The notes below the pieces were generated by a model. It was not told the origin of the DNA. It saw nothing but the letters and a program-made list of their open reading frames with translations, and did no database searches. Shown here piece after piece: positions 9,723 through 18,566 of a stretch of 64,000 nucleotides of DNA. Each line of letters opens with the position of its first letter. Position 1 is the stretch's first letter. The DNA is taken from positions 1 to 64,000 of the forward strand of contig NZ_JAJTMY010000002.1 in NCBI RefSeq assembly GCF_021300615.1, in the 5' to 3' direction. The translations under genes were made by a program, and so were the position numbers. Source of the stretch: Helicobacter anatolicus (GTDB lineage: Bacteria; Campylobacterota; Campylobacteria; Campylobacterales; Helicobacteraceae).

Positions 9723-10595
9723 TTATAAAATACAATGTTCAATAACTGCCATGCGGATTAAAACACCATTATTTACCTGATCTAAAACCTTACAACGTTC
9801 ATCTTTTAGAACCTCATCATCTAGATCGATATTGTGATGCACAGGGCCAGGATGTAAAATAATAATGTCTTGATTTGCAATAAGATCTTTTGTGACACAA
9901 AAATCTTTTGCATAATCTTTCAAAGATCCATAAATTTGATAATTATGTCTTTCTGTTTGCGTACGTAGACTAATAAGAATATCAAGATTTTTAACACTTT
10001 CTTTAAGATTATGTGAGGTTTGTAATGTGGTATAGGGCAAAAAATGTGGCGGGGCAATTAGCATAATATCTAAGCCAAAACGCGTGAGTAGTTCAATATT
10101 GCTATTTGCCACGCGAGAATTTTTAATATCTCCTACAATGCCAACTTTTTTACCTTTAATATTACCTTTGAAATGATTAAAAATTGTGAGTAGATCAAGG
10201 AGAGCTTGTGTGGGATGTGCATGTGCACCATCACCTCCATTAATAATAGGACAATCAATATAGCGCGCTAAATGTTCTCCTGCACCAGCATTTTTATGCC
10301 TAATAATGATGGCATGTGGATTCATGGCATTGAGATTTGCTGCGGTATCTGCAATCGTTTCTCCCTTGCTTGTAGAACTTTTTGAGACATCAAGACGAAT
10401 AACTTTAGCACCTAGGTTTTTTGCAGCAATTTCAAAGCTACTTAGTGTGCGTGTGGAGTTTTCAAAGAAGGCTGTGATAATAGTTTTGCCTTCCAGAGTT
10501 TTTTCAGGTGTTTTATCGCGATAATGATTAGCTTTTTCTAAAATTTTATGAATGGTAGGGATATCCAAATCGCTTGTTTTGATGAAATGTTGCAT
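9723..10595 (-). CDS. pyrB: Aspartate carbamoyltransferase catalytic subunit
   Basis: Catalyses carbamoyl phosphate plus L-aspartate to N-carbamoyl-aspartate, the second step of pyrimidine synthesis. The 290-residue protein is close to the usual 300. It shows the carbamoyl-phosphate site [13 protein letters not shown] near residue 45, the HPTQALLDL motif, and the C-terminal [10 protein letters not shown] segment. No pyrI regulatory subunit is adjacent, as is usual in this phylum. GGAG precedes the ATG. The opposite-strand lipoprotein gene begins 68 bases away, so the two are divergent. Confidence 0.96.
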   Translation of the reverse strand: MQHFIKTSDLDIPTIHKILEKANHYRDKTPEKTLEGKTIITAFFENSTRTLSSFEIAAKNLGAKVIRLDVSKSSTSKGETIADTAANLNAMNPHAIIIRHKNAGAGEHLARYIDCPIINGGDGAHAHPTQALLDLLTIFNHFKGNIKGKKVGIVGDIKNSRVANSNIELLTRFGLDIMLIAPPHFLPYTTLQTSHNLKESVKNLDILISLRTQTERHNYQIYGSLKDYAKDFCVTKDLIANQDIIILHPGPVHHNIDLDDEVLKDERCKVLDQVNNGVLIRMAVIEHCIL

Positions 10596-10662
10596 ATTAT
10601 CTCCACTCTTGTAGAATTTTGTTATTATTTTAGCTTAAAAAATATCGAAAAGAGCGGCAGAG

Positions 10663-11151
10663 TTGTCTAGGATTTTTTGTTACATTTTGATTATTTTTGT
10701 TTTTTGTGGTTGCAGCACTATTTTTGTTAGTGATGATGATATTGATATTCTTTCAGAGAAAAAAGTCCAAGCAAGCCGCAAGGGTGAGATTATTAAAGAT
10801 AAAAAAAATTATATGAATATGATTGTCACACATCTTAATGAAGTAAGTCAGAGTGCATATAACAATCGAGAGTATTTTTTTGTAGAAATTTTTCAAGAAG
10901 AGGAAGATAGGGATTTTTCTTTGATTGAATACACGTTAAATGGGAATACTCCTTTATGGATTCGTGAGATAAAATCAGATGAATTTGATGAAATTATCAA
11001 ACCTAGCAACAAGTGGAGTAAATGTTATTTATTGGCTTTTAAAAGTATAGCAAATTTAGAATCAAGAGATATAGTGTTAAATGCAAAGGTTGTATCTTAT
11101 GGGACTATGACTTTTGATTTTAGCTTCAAAACTTTACCGCAGCAGTTTTAA
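10663..11151 (+). CDS. Small putative lipoprotein, function unknown
   Basis: A 162-residue protein with an N-terminal signal segment ending in a lipobox-like FCGC (cysteine near residue 16), so probably lipid-anchored. The rest is hydrophilic, with no motif I recognise. The start is TTG; the ribosome-binding site is weak. It sits between pyrB and tlyA, where H. pylori also has a small hypothetical gene. Its stop overlaps the tlyA ATG by one base (TAATG), which points to a shared transcript. Confidence 0.75.
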   Translation: MSRIFCYILIIFVFCGCSTIFVSDDDIDILSEKKVQASRKGEIIKDKKNYMNMIVTHLNEVSQSAYNNREYFFVEIFQEEEDRDFSLIEYTLNGNTPLWIREIKSDEFDEIIKPSNKWSKCYLLAFKSIANLESRDIVLNAKVVSYGTMTFDFSFKTLPQQF

Positions 11152-11852
11152 TGCGATTAGATAAATTTATAGCTCAAGAATTTTCTCTTAGTCGAGAAAA
11201 GGCTAGTATGCTTATTAAAAAAGGTAAGGTAAAAATTAATACAAAAGTAATTTTTAAACCTTCTTTTGAAGTAGGTGATAAAGATGATGTGGAGTTGCAA
11301 GAGAGATTTATTTTTGTTAGTCGTGCAGGGGAAAAACTTTATAATTTCTTAGGAGATATAAGGCTAGATGGCAAAAAAATTATTGATGTAGGATCAAGCA
11401 CGGGGGGATTTAGTCAGGTTTGTTTGCTTTTGGGGGCTTGTGAGGTGCATTGTGTGGATGTGGGCGATAATCAATTAGATATTAGCTTAAGAAAAGATTC
11501 TAGAATCAAAGTTTTTGAAAAATGCGATATTAGAGATTTTAAAAAGCAATGTGATTATGATTTGTTAGTATGTGATTTGAGTTTTATTAGTATTGAAAAG
11601 ATTTTTATGTCCTTAAGATCTTTGAGTAAAGAGATGATTTTGCTTTTTAAACCACAATTTGAAGTCGGGAGAAATGTTAAGCGTAATAAAAAAGGTGTGG
11701 TAATGGATGATATTGCGATTAAAAATGCATTAGAATCCTTTAAAAAATATCTTTTGTTGCAAGAATATGAGATTTTAAAAGAGTGTAAATCTACACTTAA
11801 GGGAAAGGCGGGTAATGAAGAATTTTTCTTCCATATTAAGCGAAAAGATTGA
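11151..11852 (+). CDS. tlyA: TlyA-family rRNA 2'-O-methyltransferase / hemolysin homologue
   Basis: An RNA-binding S4 domain (about 1-60, starting MRLDKFI) is followed by an FtsJ/RrmJ-like methyltransferase domain with the SAM motif DVGSSTGGFSQ near residues 80-90 and an acidic CDLSF motif. TlyA proteins methylate ribosomal RNA; in H. pylori the homologue was also described as a hemolysin and virulence factor. Length is 233 residues, normal for the family. Its end overlaps ribF by 38 bases. Confidence 0.93.
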   Translation: MRLDKFIAQEFSLSREKASMLIKKGKVKINTKVIFKPSFEVGDKDDVELQERFIFVSRAGEKLYNFLGDIRLDGKKIIDVGSSTGGFSQVCLLLGACEVHCVDVGDNQLDISLRKDSRIKVFEKCDIRDFKKQCDYDLLVCDLSFISIEKIFMSLRSLSKEMILLFKPQFEVGRNVKRNKKGVVMDDIAIKNALESFKKYLLLQEYEILKECKSTLKGKAGNEEFFFHIKRKD

Positions 11853-12657
11853 AGAGTTAGCAATTGGTAAATTTGATGGTATGCATTTAGCACATCAAAG
11901 AATTTTGGAAAAATTAGGTAAAAATGCGGGTGTTTTAGTGATTGCTCATAATAAAAATGAATATCTATGTAGTCCTGATTTGAAAAAAAAACTTATTAGG
12001 TATGAGATTTTTGAGTTGTTATTAGATGAAATTCGTGGATTTAGCGGGGAGGATTTTGTTAGGTTTTTGAAAAAAAAATTTCCTAAATTGAAGCGTTTAG
12101 TAGTGGGTTATGATTTTTATTTTGGCAAAAATAGAGCTTGTGATTGCTATGATTTACAAAGTTTTTTTGAAGGTAGTGTAGAAATTGTTCCTGAAATTTT
12201 ATACAATGGATTTTCTGTGCATGCACAAAAGATTCAAGAAATTCTTAAAGAAACTGGAGATATAAGGTTTGTAAATACGCTATTGGGACGGATATATCAA
12301 GTTGAAGGGAAGATTATCAAGGGACAAGGAATTGGTAAAAAAATGCTTTATCCTACATTAAATCTTGATGTACAAGGGTATGTATTGCCAAAATCTGGTG
12401 TATATGCATGTTTTTTGGGAGAAAAAAAAGTTTTTTGTGCGACTTTTATTGGTACAAGAAGCACGGATTCTTGTTTTAGTGTTGAGGTGCATGTGTTAGG
12501 AGAATTTAAGAAAGAATATCAAGAAACAGGGTATATAGATTTATATTTTGTAGATCGTGTAAGAGATATCAAGCATTTTGCAAATTTATATGATCTTAAA
12601 AAACAAATTACTCAAGATATACAAAGTGTCAAAAATATATTAAAATCTATTTTTTAG
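11815..12657 (+). CDS. ribF: Bifunctional riboflavin kinase / FAD synthetase
   Basis: Converts riboflavin to FMN and FMN to FAD. The N-terminal adenylyltransferase domain has AIGKFDGMHLAHQ (a GxFDGxHxGH-type motif) at about residues 16-28. The C-terminal kinase domain has GKIIKGQGIGKKMLYPTLNL and a conserved EVHVLGEF segment. The 280 residues are shorter than E. coli RibF (313) but match epsilonproteobacterial forms. The gene contains two A9 runs inside lysine codons, both in frame. Confidence 0.92.
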   Translation: MKNFSSILSEKIEELAIGKFDGMHLAHQRILEKLGKNAGVLVIAHNKNEYLCSPDLKKKLIRYEIFELLLDEIRGFSGEDFVRFLKKKFPKLKRLVVGYDFYFGKNRACDCYDLQSFFEGSVEIVPEILYNGFSVHAQKIQEILKETGDIRFVNTLLGRIYQVEGKIIKGQGIGKKMLYPTLNLDVQGYVLPKSGVYACFLGEKKVFCATFIGTRSTDSCFSVEVHVLGEFKKEYQETGYIDLYFVDRVRDIKHFANLYDLKKQITQDIQSVKNILKSIF

Positions 12658-12690
12658 TTTTTTTATAATTAATTTTATGGAGCAATGAGA

Positions 12691-14610
12691 ATGAATATTT
12701 CAAAACAAGATTTACCGCTATTATCAAAGATGTCAAATACTTTAAAATTTTTATGTGCAGATATGGTGCAAAGTGCAAATAGTGGGCACCCTGGTGTGGC
12801 TATGGGGCTTTCTGATGTAATGAGTGTTTTATCTTTGCATTTAAATATTAATCCAAAAAACCCTACATGGATTAATCGCGATAGACTTGTTTTTAGTGGC
12901 GGTCATGCTTCGTCTTTAGTGTATGCATTATTGCATTTATGGGGGTTTGATGTGAGTTTAGAAGATTTGAAGGCTTTTAGACAAAAAGATTCTAAAACTC
13001 CAGGGCACCCAGAATTTGGACATACACAAGGTGTAGAGATCACAACAGGACCATTAGGGCAGGGTGTGGCTAATGCTGTAGGCTTTGCAATGGGTGCGAA
13101 GTATGCACAAAATCAATTTGGAGAAATGATTAATCATAAAGTATATTGTATGTGTGGAGATGGGGATTTGCAAGAAGGAATTAGTTATGAAGCGAGTTCT
13201 TTGGCAGGACATCTTGGGCTTGATAATTTGATTTTGATTTATGATAGCAATCATATTACAATTGAAGGGGATACAAATATCGCAATTAGTGAAAATATCA
13301 AAATGCGTTTTGAAGCACAGGGATTTTTTGTATTGGAGTGTGATGGACATGATCTTTTGGAAATTGATGCAATTCTTTCTCAAGCAAAAACAAATCAAAC
13401 AAAGCCAGTTTTAATTATTATGCATACAAAAATTGCGAAGGATGCAATTGGATTGGAGGGGAGTGCAAAAGCACATGGTGCACCTTTGGGGCAAGAAGTG
13501 ATTGAAAAAAGTAAAGTTGCACTTGGGTTTGATGCGCAAAAAGAATTTTATATTCCTGAAGATGTAATGTTGCGCTTTAGAAATATTTGTGAAAAAGGTG
13601 TGTGTGCTAATAAAATTTGGGAAGATACTTATAAGGAAAAGATTACAGAATTACAAGCATATCAAAACAAAGATTTTAGTAAAATTATTTACCCTACTTT
13701 TGAAAAAGGTCAAAAAGTTGCCACTAGAGTAAGTAATGGTAAGATTTTAAATGCAATTAGTAGTGCTGTAGCTGGGTTTATTGGAGGGAGTGCGGATTTG
13801 TCACCCTCAAATAATACGGGATTAGATCAAGCAGGGGATTTTCCTAATGGTAAAAATATCCATTTTGGAATCCGCGAACATTCTATGGGGGCAATTAGTA
13901 ATGGTTTGGCAAATTATGGCCTATATTTGCCATTTTGCGCTACTTTTTTTGTATTTAGTGATTATCTTTCTCCAAGTATTCGAATTGCAAGTATTATGAA
14001 TGCAAAGGTATTTTATATTTTTACACATGATAGTATTGGGGTGGGTGAGGATGGAGCTACTCATCAACCTATTGAACAATTAAGTCATTTTAGAGCAATG
14101 CCAAATTTAAGTGTATATCGCCCAGCAGATGCAAATGAAAACGTTGCATGTTGGAAAGATGCTTTGGAGAGACAGGGGCCTAGTATGTTTGTATTATCAA
14201 GACAAAATCTTGAGGTATGCACTCCAGAGGATAATGATCAAGTAAAATATGGCGGTTATATTTTAAAGGCTAGAGAGAATGCAAAAATCACTTTGCTTGC
14301 GAGTGGTTCAGAAGTGTCTTTAGCATTAAGAAGCGCAGAAAAATTAGAAGAAATGGGGATTATTGCTCAGGTTATAAGCGTGCCTTGTTTGGATATTTTA
14401 TTGAAGCAAGATAAGACTTATATTAAAAATTTATTTAAAGATACAAAAATTTTGGCAATTGAAGCAGCGCGTAGTTATGAATGGTATTATTTTGCTGATG
14501 ATGTGTTAATGATGGAGGGATTTGGAAGTTCTGCAAAGGGTGATGAGCTTTTTGAATTTTATGGATTTAGTGAAGAAAATATTATTAAGCGAGTAAAGGC
14601 ATTATGCTAG
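12691..14610 (+). CDS. tkt: Transketolase
   Basis: A thiamine-diphosphate enzyme of the non-oxidative pentose phosphate pathway. About 639 residues, close to the family norm of 630-670. The N-terminus has SGHPGVAMG, GPLGQG and the ThDP motif GDGDLQEGISYEA; the middle part has GIREHSMG and the DSIGVGEDGATHQPIEQ segment. An in-frame ATG at 12685 exists, but GGAG at 12679-12682 is only 2 bases from it and 8 bases from the ATG at 12691, which I therefore prefer. The stop overlaps the addB start. Confidence 0.96.
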   Translation: MNISKQDLPLLSKMSNTLKFLCADMVQSANSGHPGVAMGLSDVMSVLSLHLNINPKNPTWINRDRLVFSGGHASSLVYALLHLWGFDVSLEDLKAFRQKDSKTPGHPEFGHTQGVEITTGPLGQGVANAVGFAMGAKYAQNQFGEMINHKVYCMCGDGDLQEGISYEASSLAGHLGLDNLILIYDSNHITIEGDTNIAISENIKMRFEAQGFFVLECDGHDLLEIDAILSQAKTNQTKPVLIIMHTKIAKDAIGLEGSAKAHGAPLGQEVIEKSKVALGFDAQKEFYIPEDVMLRFRNICEKGVCANKIWEDTYKEKITELQAYQNKDFSKIIYPTFEKGQKVATRVSNGKILNAISSAVAGFIGGSADLSPSNNTGLDQAGDFPNGKNIHFGIREHSMGAISNGLANYGLYLPFCATFFVFSDYLSPSIRIASIMNAKVFYIFTHDSIGVGEDGATHQPIEQLSHFRAMPNLSVYRPADANENVACWKDALERQGPSMFVLSRQNLEVCTPEDNDQVKYGGYILKARENAKITLLASGSEVSLALRSAEKLEEMGIIAQVISVPCLDILLKQDKTYIKNLFKDTKILAIEAARSYEWYYFADDVLMMEGFGSSAKGDELFEFYGFSEENIIKRVKALC

Positions 14611-16811
14611 ATTCTAAAAATCTTTATGTCTTTTCATCTCGTCGCGCTATAGGGGATTTTTATTTAGAATTTGATGGGGATTTTGCTCCTAGAGTAATGA
14701 GTGCACAGGAATTTTTTGAATCTTGTATTGTGATTGAAAACAAAAAAAGAGCACCAAAATTTGTGATGAAATTTTTGTTATTACAAACATTGTATGAATA
14801 CAAAAACACGCATAAGCTTGTGCTTTTTGATAAGAGTTTTTTGGCCTATTTGGAAGGAATGGAGTTTTTAGAAAACTTTTTTACTGAGTTAGATTTATCT
14901 GGAAAAAAAATAGAAGATATTAGCATTTTAGACACTTATGAGGACTATGAAGAGCATTTAAAAATTCTAAAAGATATTTATGAAAATTTTCAAGAAAAAT
15001 TAAAAAATTATCAATTATATAGAAATTTTTATAGCCAAAATTATGAGATTTATACAGATATTTTTGCGAATATTGAGAGGATTGACTTTTTTTTAGATGG
15101 GGTGCTTTCTTTAACAGAACAAGAAATTTTGACAAAAATTGCACGGGATAAAAAGCTTATCTTGCATTTTGAATACGATGCTTATAATAAAAAATTTTTT
15201 AATTTTTTGGAAATTTCTACATTAAAAGAAGATGTGAGCTATCAAATTGATTTGCAAAATAAAGAGATCTTAGAAGAAAGTGAAAATAAAGAATATAAGA
15301 TTGTAGAGGCTTTTTCATTTGCTTCAAGAATCCAGCAAGTGGCTTTTGCAATACATCAAGCAGGAGAATGGCTAAAGGAAGGAAGAGAGAATGTTGCTTT
15401 AATTACTCCTAGTGAAGATTTTGTAAAATATCTTCAAGTTTTTGATATTTATAGAAATTTTAACTATGCAGTGGGGATGGATATTAAAAAAACTGCTTAT
15501 TATAAAGATTTTGTTGCACAGGATATACCAGAAAACCTTGCGAGCTTTCAAGAAAAAATACAAGAACTTGCAAAAAAACATTTGCAATTTCAAGAAGAAA
15601 TCAAGCTTTTTAATCAGGAATTTTTTTCTGGCCTTTCGCAAATTCAAGAGACTATAGATATTTTTAGCATGGAGGATGTTAGAGAGTTTTATTTAAAAGA
15701 ACTGGAGGGATTAAAAATTAGTGATAATAGGGGCGGGAAGATTCCGGTTTATGGGATGCTTGAGACACGAGGAATGCATTTTGATTCTGTAGTGATTGTG
15801 GATTTTAATGAGGAGAAGATTTTTAATTTTAGTGATAGTGATATGTTTTTGAATACAAAAATACGCAAAAAAATTGGGATGCCTACTTTAGAAGATCGCC
15901 AAAATCTTCAAAAGCATTATTATTACCAACTAATAAAAAATTCCAAAGAGGTGAAGATAAGTTTTGTAGAAGATGCTAAATTGCAAATGTCTTATTTTTT
16001 ACAAAATATAGGCCATGTGCAGTATAAAAATTTTAACAGAACGCTATTTGATTTTAATGCTATAAGCCCTTATCAAGAAGATGAGTTTATAGGACAGATT
16101 CCTGCAGATTTTATTTTTAGTGCAAGTAGTTTGCGAGATTTTTTTACTTGCAAAAGAAGATTTTATTTTAAATATTGCAAAAAGCTTGCTAATAAGAGTG
16201 ATAATTTTTTGCTTTATAGTAGCTTTCACAAGATTTTAGAAGAGGTGTATAAAGCTTATAAGGGTAGAATTAATCCTGTTTTGATGAAAAAAGAATTTGA
16301 GGAAAAAATAAGAGGATTGCCTTTTAGGGATCGAGTTGAGGCATTTAGCGCAGAGGTATTTTTGAAAAATATGCGTGGTTTTTGGGATCGCGAAAAAGAG
16401 CATTTTAATAATTGTGAATTTTTTCAAGCAGAATATGAATTTAAAACTGAGATTTTTGGCAAAAAATTTACAGGAAAGATTGATCGTATAGACAAAATAG
16501 GAGAGAAATATTTAATAATAGATTATAAATTTGGTAAAAATATAAAATTGCAAACAGCTAGTGAGGAAATGAGTGATTTTCAATTGACGATTTATGCATT
16601 AGCATTAGAAAATGAGGGTAAAGAAGTACAATCTTGTAGGATTTATGCAATGCAAAATAATCAAGTACTTATTGAGGAAGACTTGATGCAAAAAATAGGG
16701 ATTTTAGAAAAGAGGTTAAAAGAGCTTGATGGGGTGATTTGTTTTGATAAATGTAAAAAAAATACAGAATGTCAATTTTGTGATTTTGCTATTTTGTGTA
16801 ATCGCAGTTAA
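14604..16811 (+). CDS. addB: AddB-type helicase-nuclease subunit
   Basis: Predicted AddB subunit of the AddAB recombination-repair enzyme, following the gene position of H. pylori addB between tkt and ftsK. The 735 residues are short compared with B. subtilis AddB, as in H. pylori. The C-terminal RecB-like nuclease domain has YLIIDYKFG, the D-x-K catalytic core. An iron-sulfur cysteine set is formed by one cysteine before the nuclease (FTCKRRFYFKY) and three at the C-terminus (CQFCDFAILC). No clear Walker A is seen at the N-terminus, as expected for the inactive helicase half. addA is not in the window. Confidence 0.88.
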   Translation: MLDSKNLYVFSSRRAIGDFYLEFDGDFAPRVMSAQEFFESCIVIENKKRAPKFVMKFLLLQTLYEYKNTHKLVLFDKSFLAYLEGMEFLENFFTELDLSGKKIEDISILDTYEDYEEHLKILKDIYENFQEKLKNYQLYRNFYSQNYEIYTDIFANIERIDFFLDGVLSLTEQEILTKIARDKKLILHFEYDAYNKKFFNFLEISTLKEDVSYQIDLQNKEILEESENKEYKIVEAFSFASRIQQVAFAIHQAGEWLKEGRENVALITPSEDFVKYLQVFDIYRNFNYAVGMDIKKTAYYKDFVAQDIPENLASFQEKIQELAKKHLQFQEEIKLFNQEFFSGLSQIQETIDIFSMEDVREFYLKELEGLKISDNRGGKIPVYGMLETRGMHFDSVVIVDFNEEKIFNFSDSDMFLNTKIRKKIGMPTLEDRQNLQKHYYYQLIKNSKEVKISFVEDAKLQMSYFLQNIGHVQYKNFNRTLFDFNAISPYQEDEFIGQIPADFIFSASSLRDFFTCKRRFYFKYCKKLANKSDNFLLYSSFHKILEEVYKAYKGRINPVLMKKEFEEKIRGLPFRDRVEAFSAEVFLKNMRGFWDREKEHFNNCEFFQAEYEFKTEIFGKKFTGKIDRIDKIGEKYLIIDYKFGKNIKLQTASEEMSDFQLTIYALALENEGKEVQSCRIYAMQNNQVLIEEDLMQKIGILEKRLKELDGVICFDKCKKNTECQFCDFAILCNRS

Positions 16812-16836
16812 AAGTATCAATTTTTGTGAGGATAAA

Positions 16837-16911
16837 ATATCCTATTAGGGTATAGGCTTAGCATAGTTAGAAAAATAGAAATAAAAGTTTTATGATATCC
16901 TATTTAGGGTA
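16837..16911. repeat. Pair of near-palindromic direct repeats
   Basis: ATATCCTATTAGGGTA at 16837-16852 and ATATCCTATTTAGGGTA at 16895-16911 lie 43 bases apart in the convergent gap between addB and the next minus-strand gene. Each copy is itself a near palindrome (TATCCTA / TAGGGTA). Function unknown. Confidence 0.5.
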
Positions 16912-16940
16912 AGTGGTAATCATGAACATTATGGCAAAAA

Positions 16941-18386
16941 TTAGTCTTTTTTGTTGGGGATGGTGATGATTTGTGCTTGTGTGTTCTTGGTTTTTTTGAT
17001 TTCAGTAATTAGTGTTTCTGTATGCTCTGATAATGTAGCATCTAGATAGATACCTGCAAAAACATTATTGCGAATTTGTGAGAAAAAATCTGCATCAGTT
17101 TTGGCAATAATTACTGTATTAAATTTAGATTCTGACATAATTTTGATTTTTAAGAAATTTTCTAGTTTAGCATTATTTACATAAATTAGAAAGGTTTTTT
17201 CATATTTTTGCTTGTAGCGCAAATAGCTATCATAGGCTTTTTTATCATTAGGGTTGAGTTTGGATTTGTTGAGGTTTTGGAGATACATCCATAAAAAGGT
17301 CATTGAACAGTAAGACCCAGAGATATTTTGCTTAAAAAAAGTATTGTGAATAGGAGTAGATTGTGTGCTTAATTTCCAGACAAAATTATCCAAATCTGTG
17401 GCGCAAAGATTGAGCATTTTTATGGTTTTTTGCAAAACAATAAGATAAAAATGCTTGAAAGCTTTTTCAAAAACAGGAGAGTGTTTTTGTCTAAAATTTT
17501 GAATAATATTATGGAGTTGTTTGAGGCATTCTTGAAGAGGTTTTGCTTCTTCATCGTATTTTGCAATATTTTGCTTAAGCGTTTTTAGTTTGACTTCAAG
17601 ACTTTTTACATCTTTCACAGTTTTTGATTCTATCTTGCTGTGAATGATTTTTGTTTCTGTAATATAATTTCTTATTCTTGTATTAAGTTGCAAAATTCTC
17701 TCTTCTAATCCAATAGCTGCTTGCATTGTGGCTTTATAATATAATTGATTTTCTAAAAAATATTCTTCAAAAATTTTTTGTGGATTGACATTGATATTTT
17801 GCACAAAATGATTATGTGTATAGCTTAGTTTATTGAGGGATTGTAAGCGATCAGAAAAAATATCTATAGTGATATTTTTGTCTGTAAAAACAAGATGATC
17901 AATTGCTTTATTTAAAAAACGCTTCATCTGTAGATAATCCAATAGGGGTTCTTGTATATTTTTGAATTCTTGAGTCATTAAATTAATTGCGCTAAGTTCT
18001 TGAAAAAAATACTTTTCGATGGATTTTTCTACACTGAGATTTAATGGAATTTCTTTAAGAGTAAAAAAATTGGTTTCTTTGAAGATTTTTTGAATAATCA
18101 TCGTACGGATTTCTTGTTCTTTATAAAGCAATTCTTCATCAGTCTCTGTTTTCCAAAAATCAATTTCTTTAATGTAGGAATCTTCTGGGAAACCTTGAAA
18201 TGCAGAGGCTTTAGCATCCACGATATGTCCGCTATTATTGCAACGAAATTCAATGAGCATTCCAGGGGTAGGAAGATGGCGATTGTCATGCCAACTTTCT
18301 TTGCGCAATTCAAAAATTTTTTTTGAATGGTTTGTGATAACACCAACACCAGTAGCAAGAGAGTATCTTAGAATTTTTCCATGCAT
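16941..18386 (-). CDS. Hypothetical protein with cold-shock-like N-terminus and coiled coil
   Basis: A 481-residue cytosolic protein of unknown function. Residues about 1-60 resemble a cold-shock/OB-fold domain: GKILRYSLATGVGVI is followed by a phenylalanine-containing strand and PGMLIEFRC. The central part (about 220-330) is rich in Lys, Glu and Leu in heptad-like spacing and looks like a coiled coil. The C-terminal part ends in a beta-alpha segment. No enzymatic motif is visible. It faces ftsK divergently. A -10 box (TATAAT on the minus strand) lies about 77 bases upstream of the ATG. An RNA- or DNA-binding scaffold role is a guess. Confidence 0.7.
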   Translation of the reverse strand: MHGKILRYSLATGVGVITNHSKKIFELRKESWHDNRHLPTPGMLIEFRCNNSGHIVDAKASAFQGFPEDSYIKEIDFWKTETDEELLYKEQEIRTMIIQKIFKETNFFTLKEIPLNLSVEKSIEKYFFQELSAINLMTQEFKNIQEPLLDYLQMKRFLNKAIDHLVFTDKNITIDIFSDRLQSLNKLSYTHNHFVQNINVNPQKIFEEYFLENQLYYKATMQAAIGLEERILQLNTRIRNYITETKIIHSKIESKTVKDVKSLEVKLKTLKQNIAKYDEEAKPLQECLKQLHNIIQNFRQKHSPVFEKAFKHFYLIVLQKTIKMLNLCATDLDNFVWKLSTQSTPIHNTFFKQNISGSYCSMTFLWMYLQNLNKSKLNPNDKKAYDSYLRYKQKYEKTFLIYVNNAKLENFLKIKIMSESKFNTVIIAKTDADFFSQIRNNVFAGIYLDATLSEHTETLITEIKKTKNTQAQIITIPNKKD

Positions 18387-18462
18387 TAAATCACCTAAAA
18401 GTAAAGTCCTCTTATTTTGATTTTGATAGGTTTTTAAAGAGGTTTTTAAAAAAAGTTCTTAA

Positions 18463-18468
18463 ATTATA
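18463..18468 (-). promoter_or_regulatory. Candidate -10 of the CSD-like gene
   Basis: TATAAT on the minus strand (GCTATAAT in context), about 77 bases upstream of the 18386 start. Confidence 0.45.
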
Positions 18469-18532
18469 GCAAATTTATTCACCTTGATAGGTTGGAATTT
18501 GTCACCCATAACCCTTACTATGCCCATCCTTA

Positions 18533-18541
18533 TGCTATAAT
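18533..18541 (+). promoter_or_regulatory. Extended -10 promoter of ftsK
   Basis: TATGCTATAAT contains a textbook extended -10 (TGCTATAAT). It falls downstream of a possible TTG start at 18492, so translation from that codon would need another promoter. This argues for the TTG at 18567 as the ftsK start. Confidence 0.6.
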
Positions 18542-18566
18542 TTTTAAAAATGATTTAGAGGGTTTT

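Noticed and set aside
11981-12078. Two A9 runs in ribF as phase-variation sites
   Set aside because: Both encode lysines in frame with an intact downstream domain; similar A runs are common in AT-rich genomes and nothing is split here, unlike in fliK.
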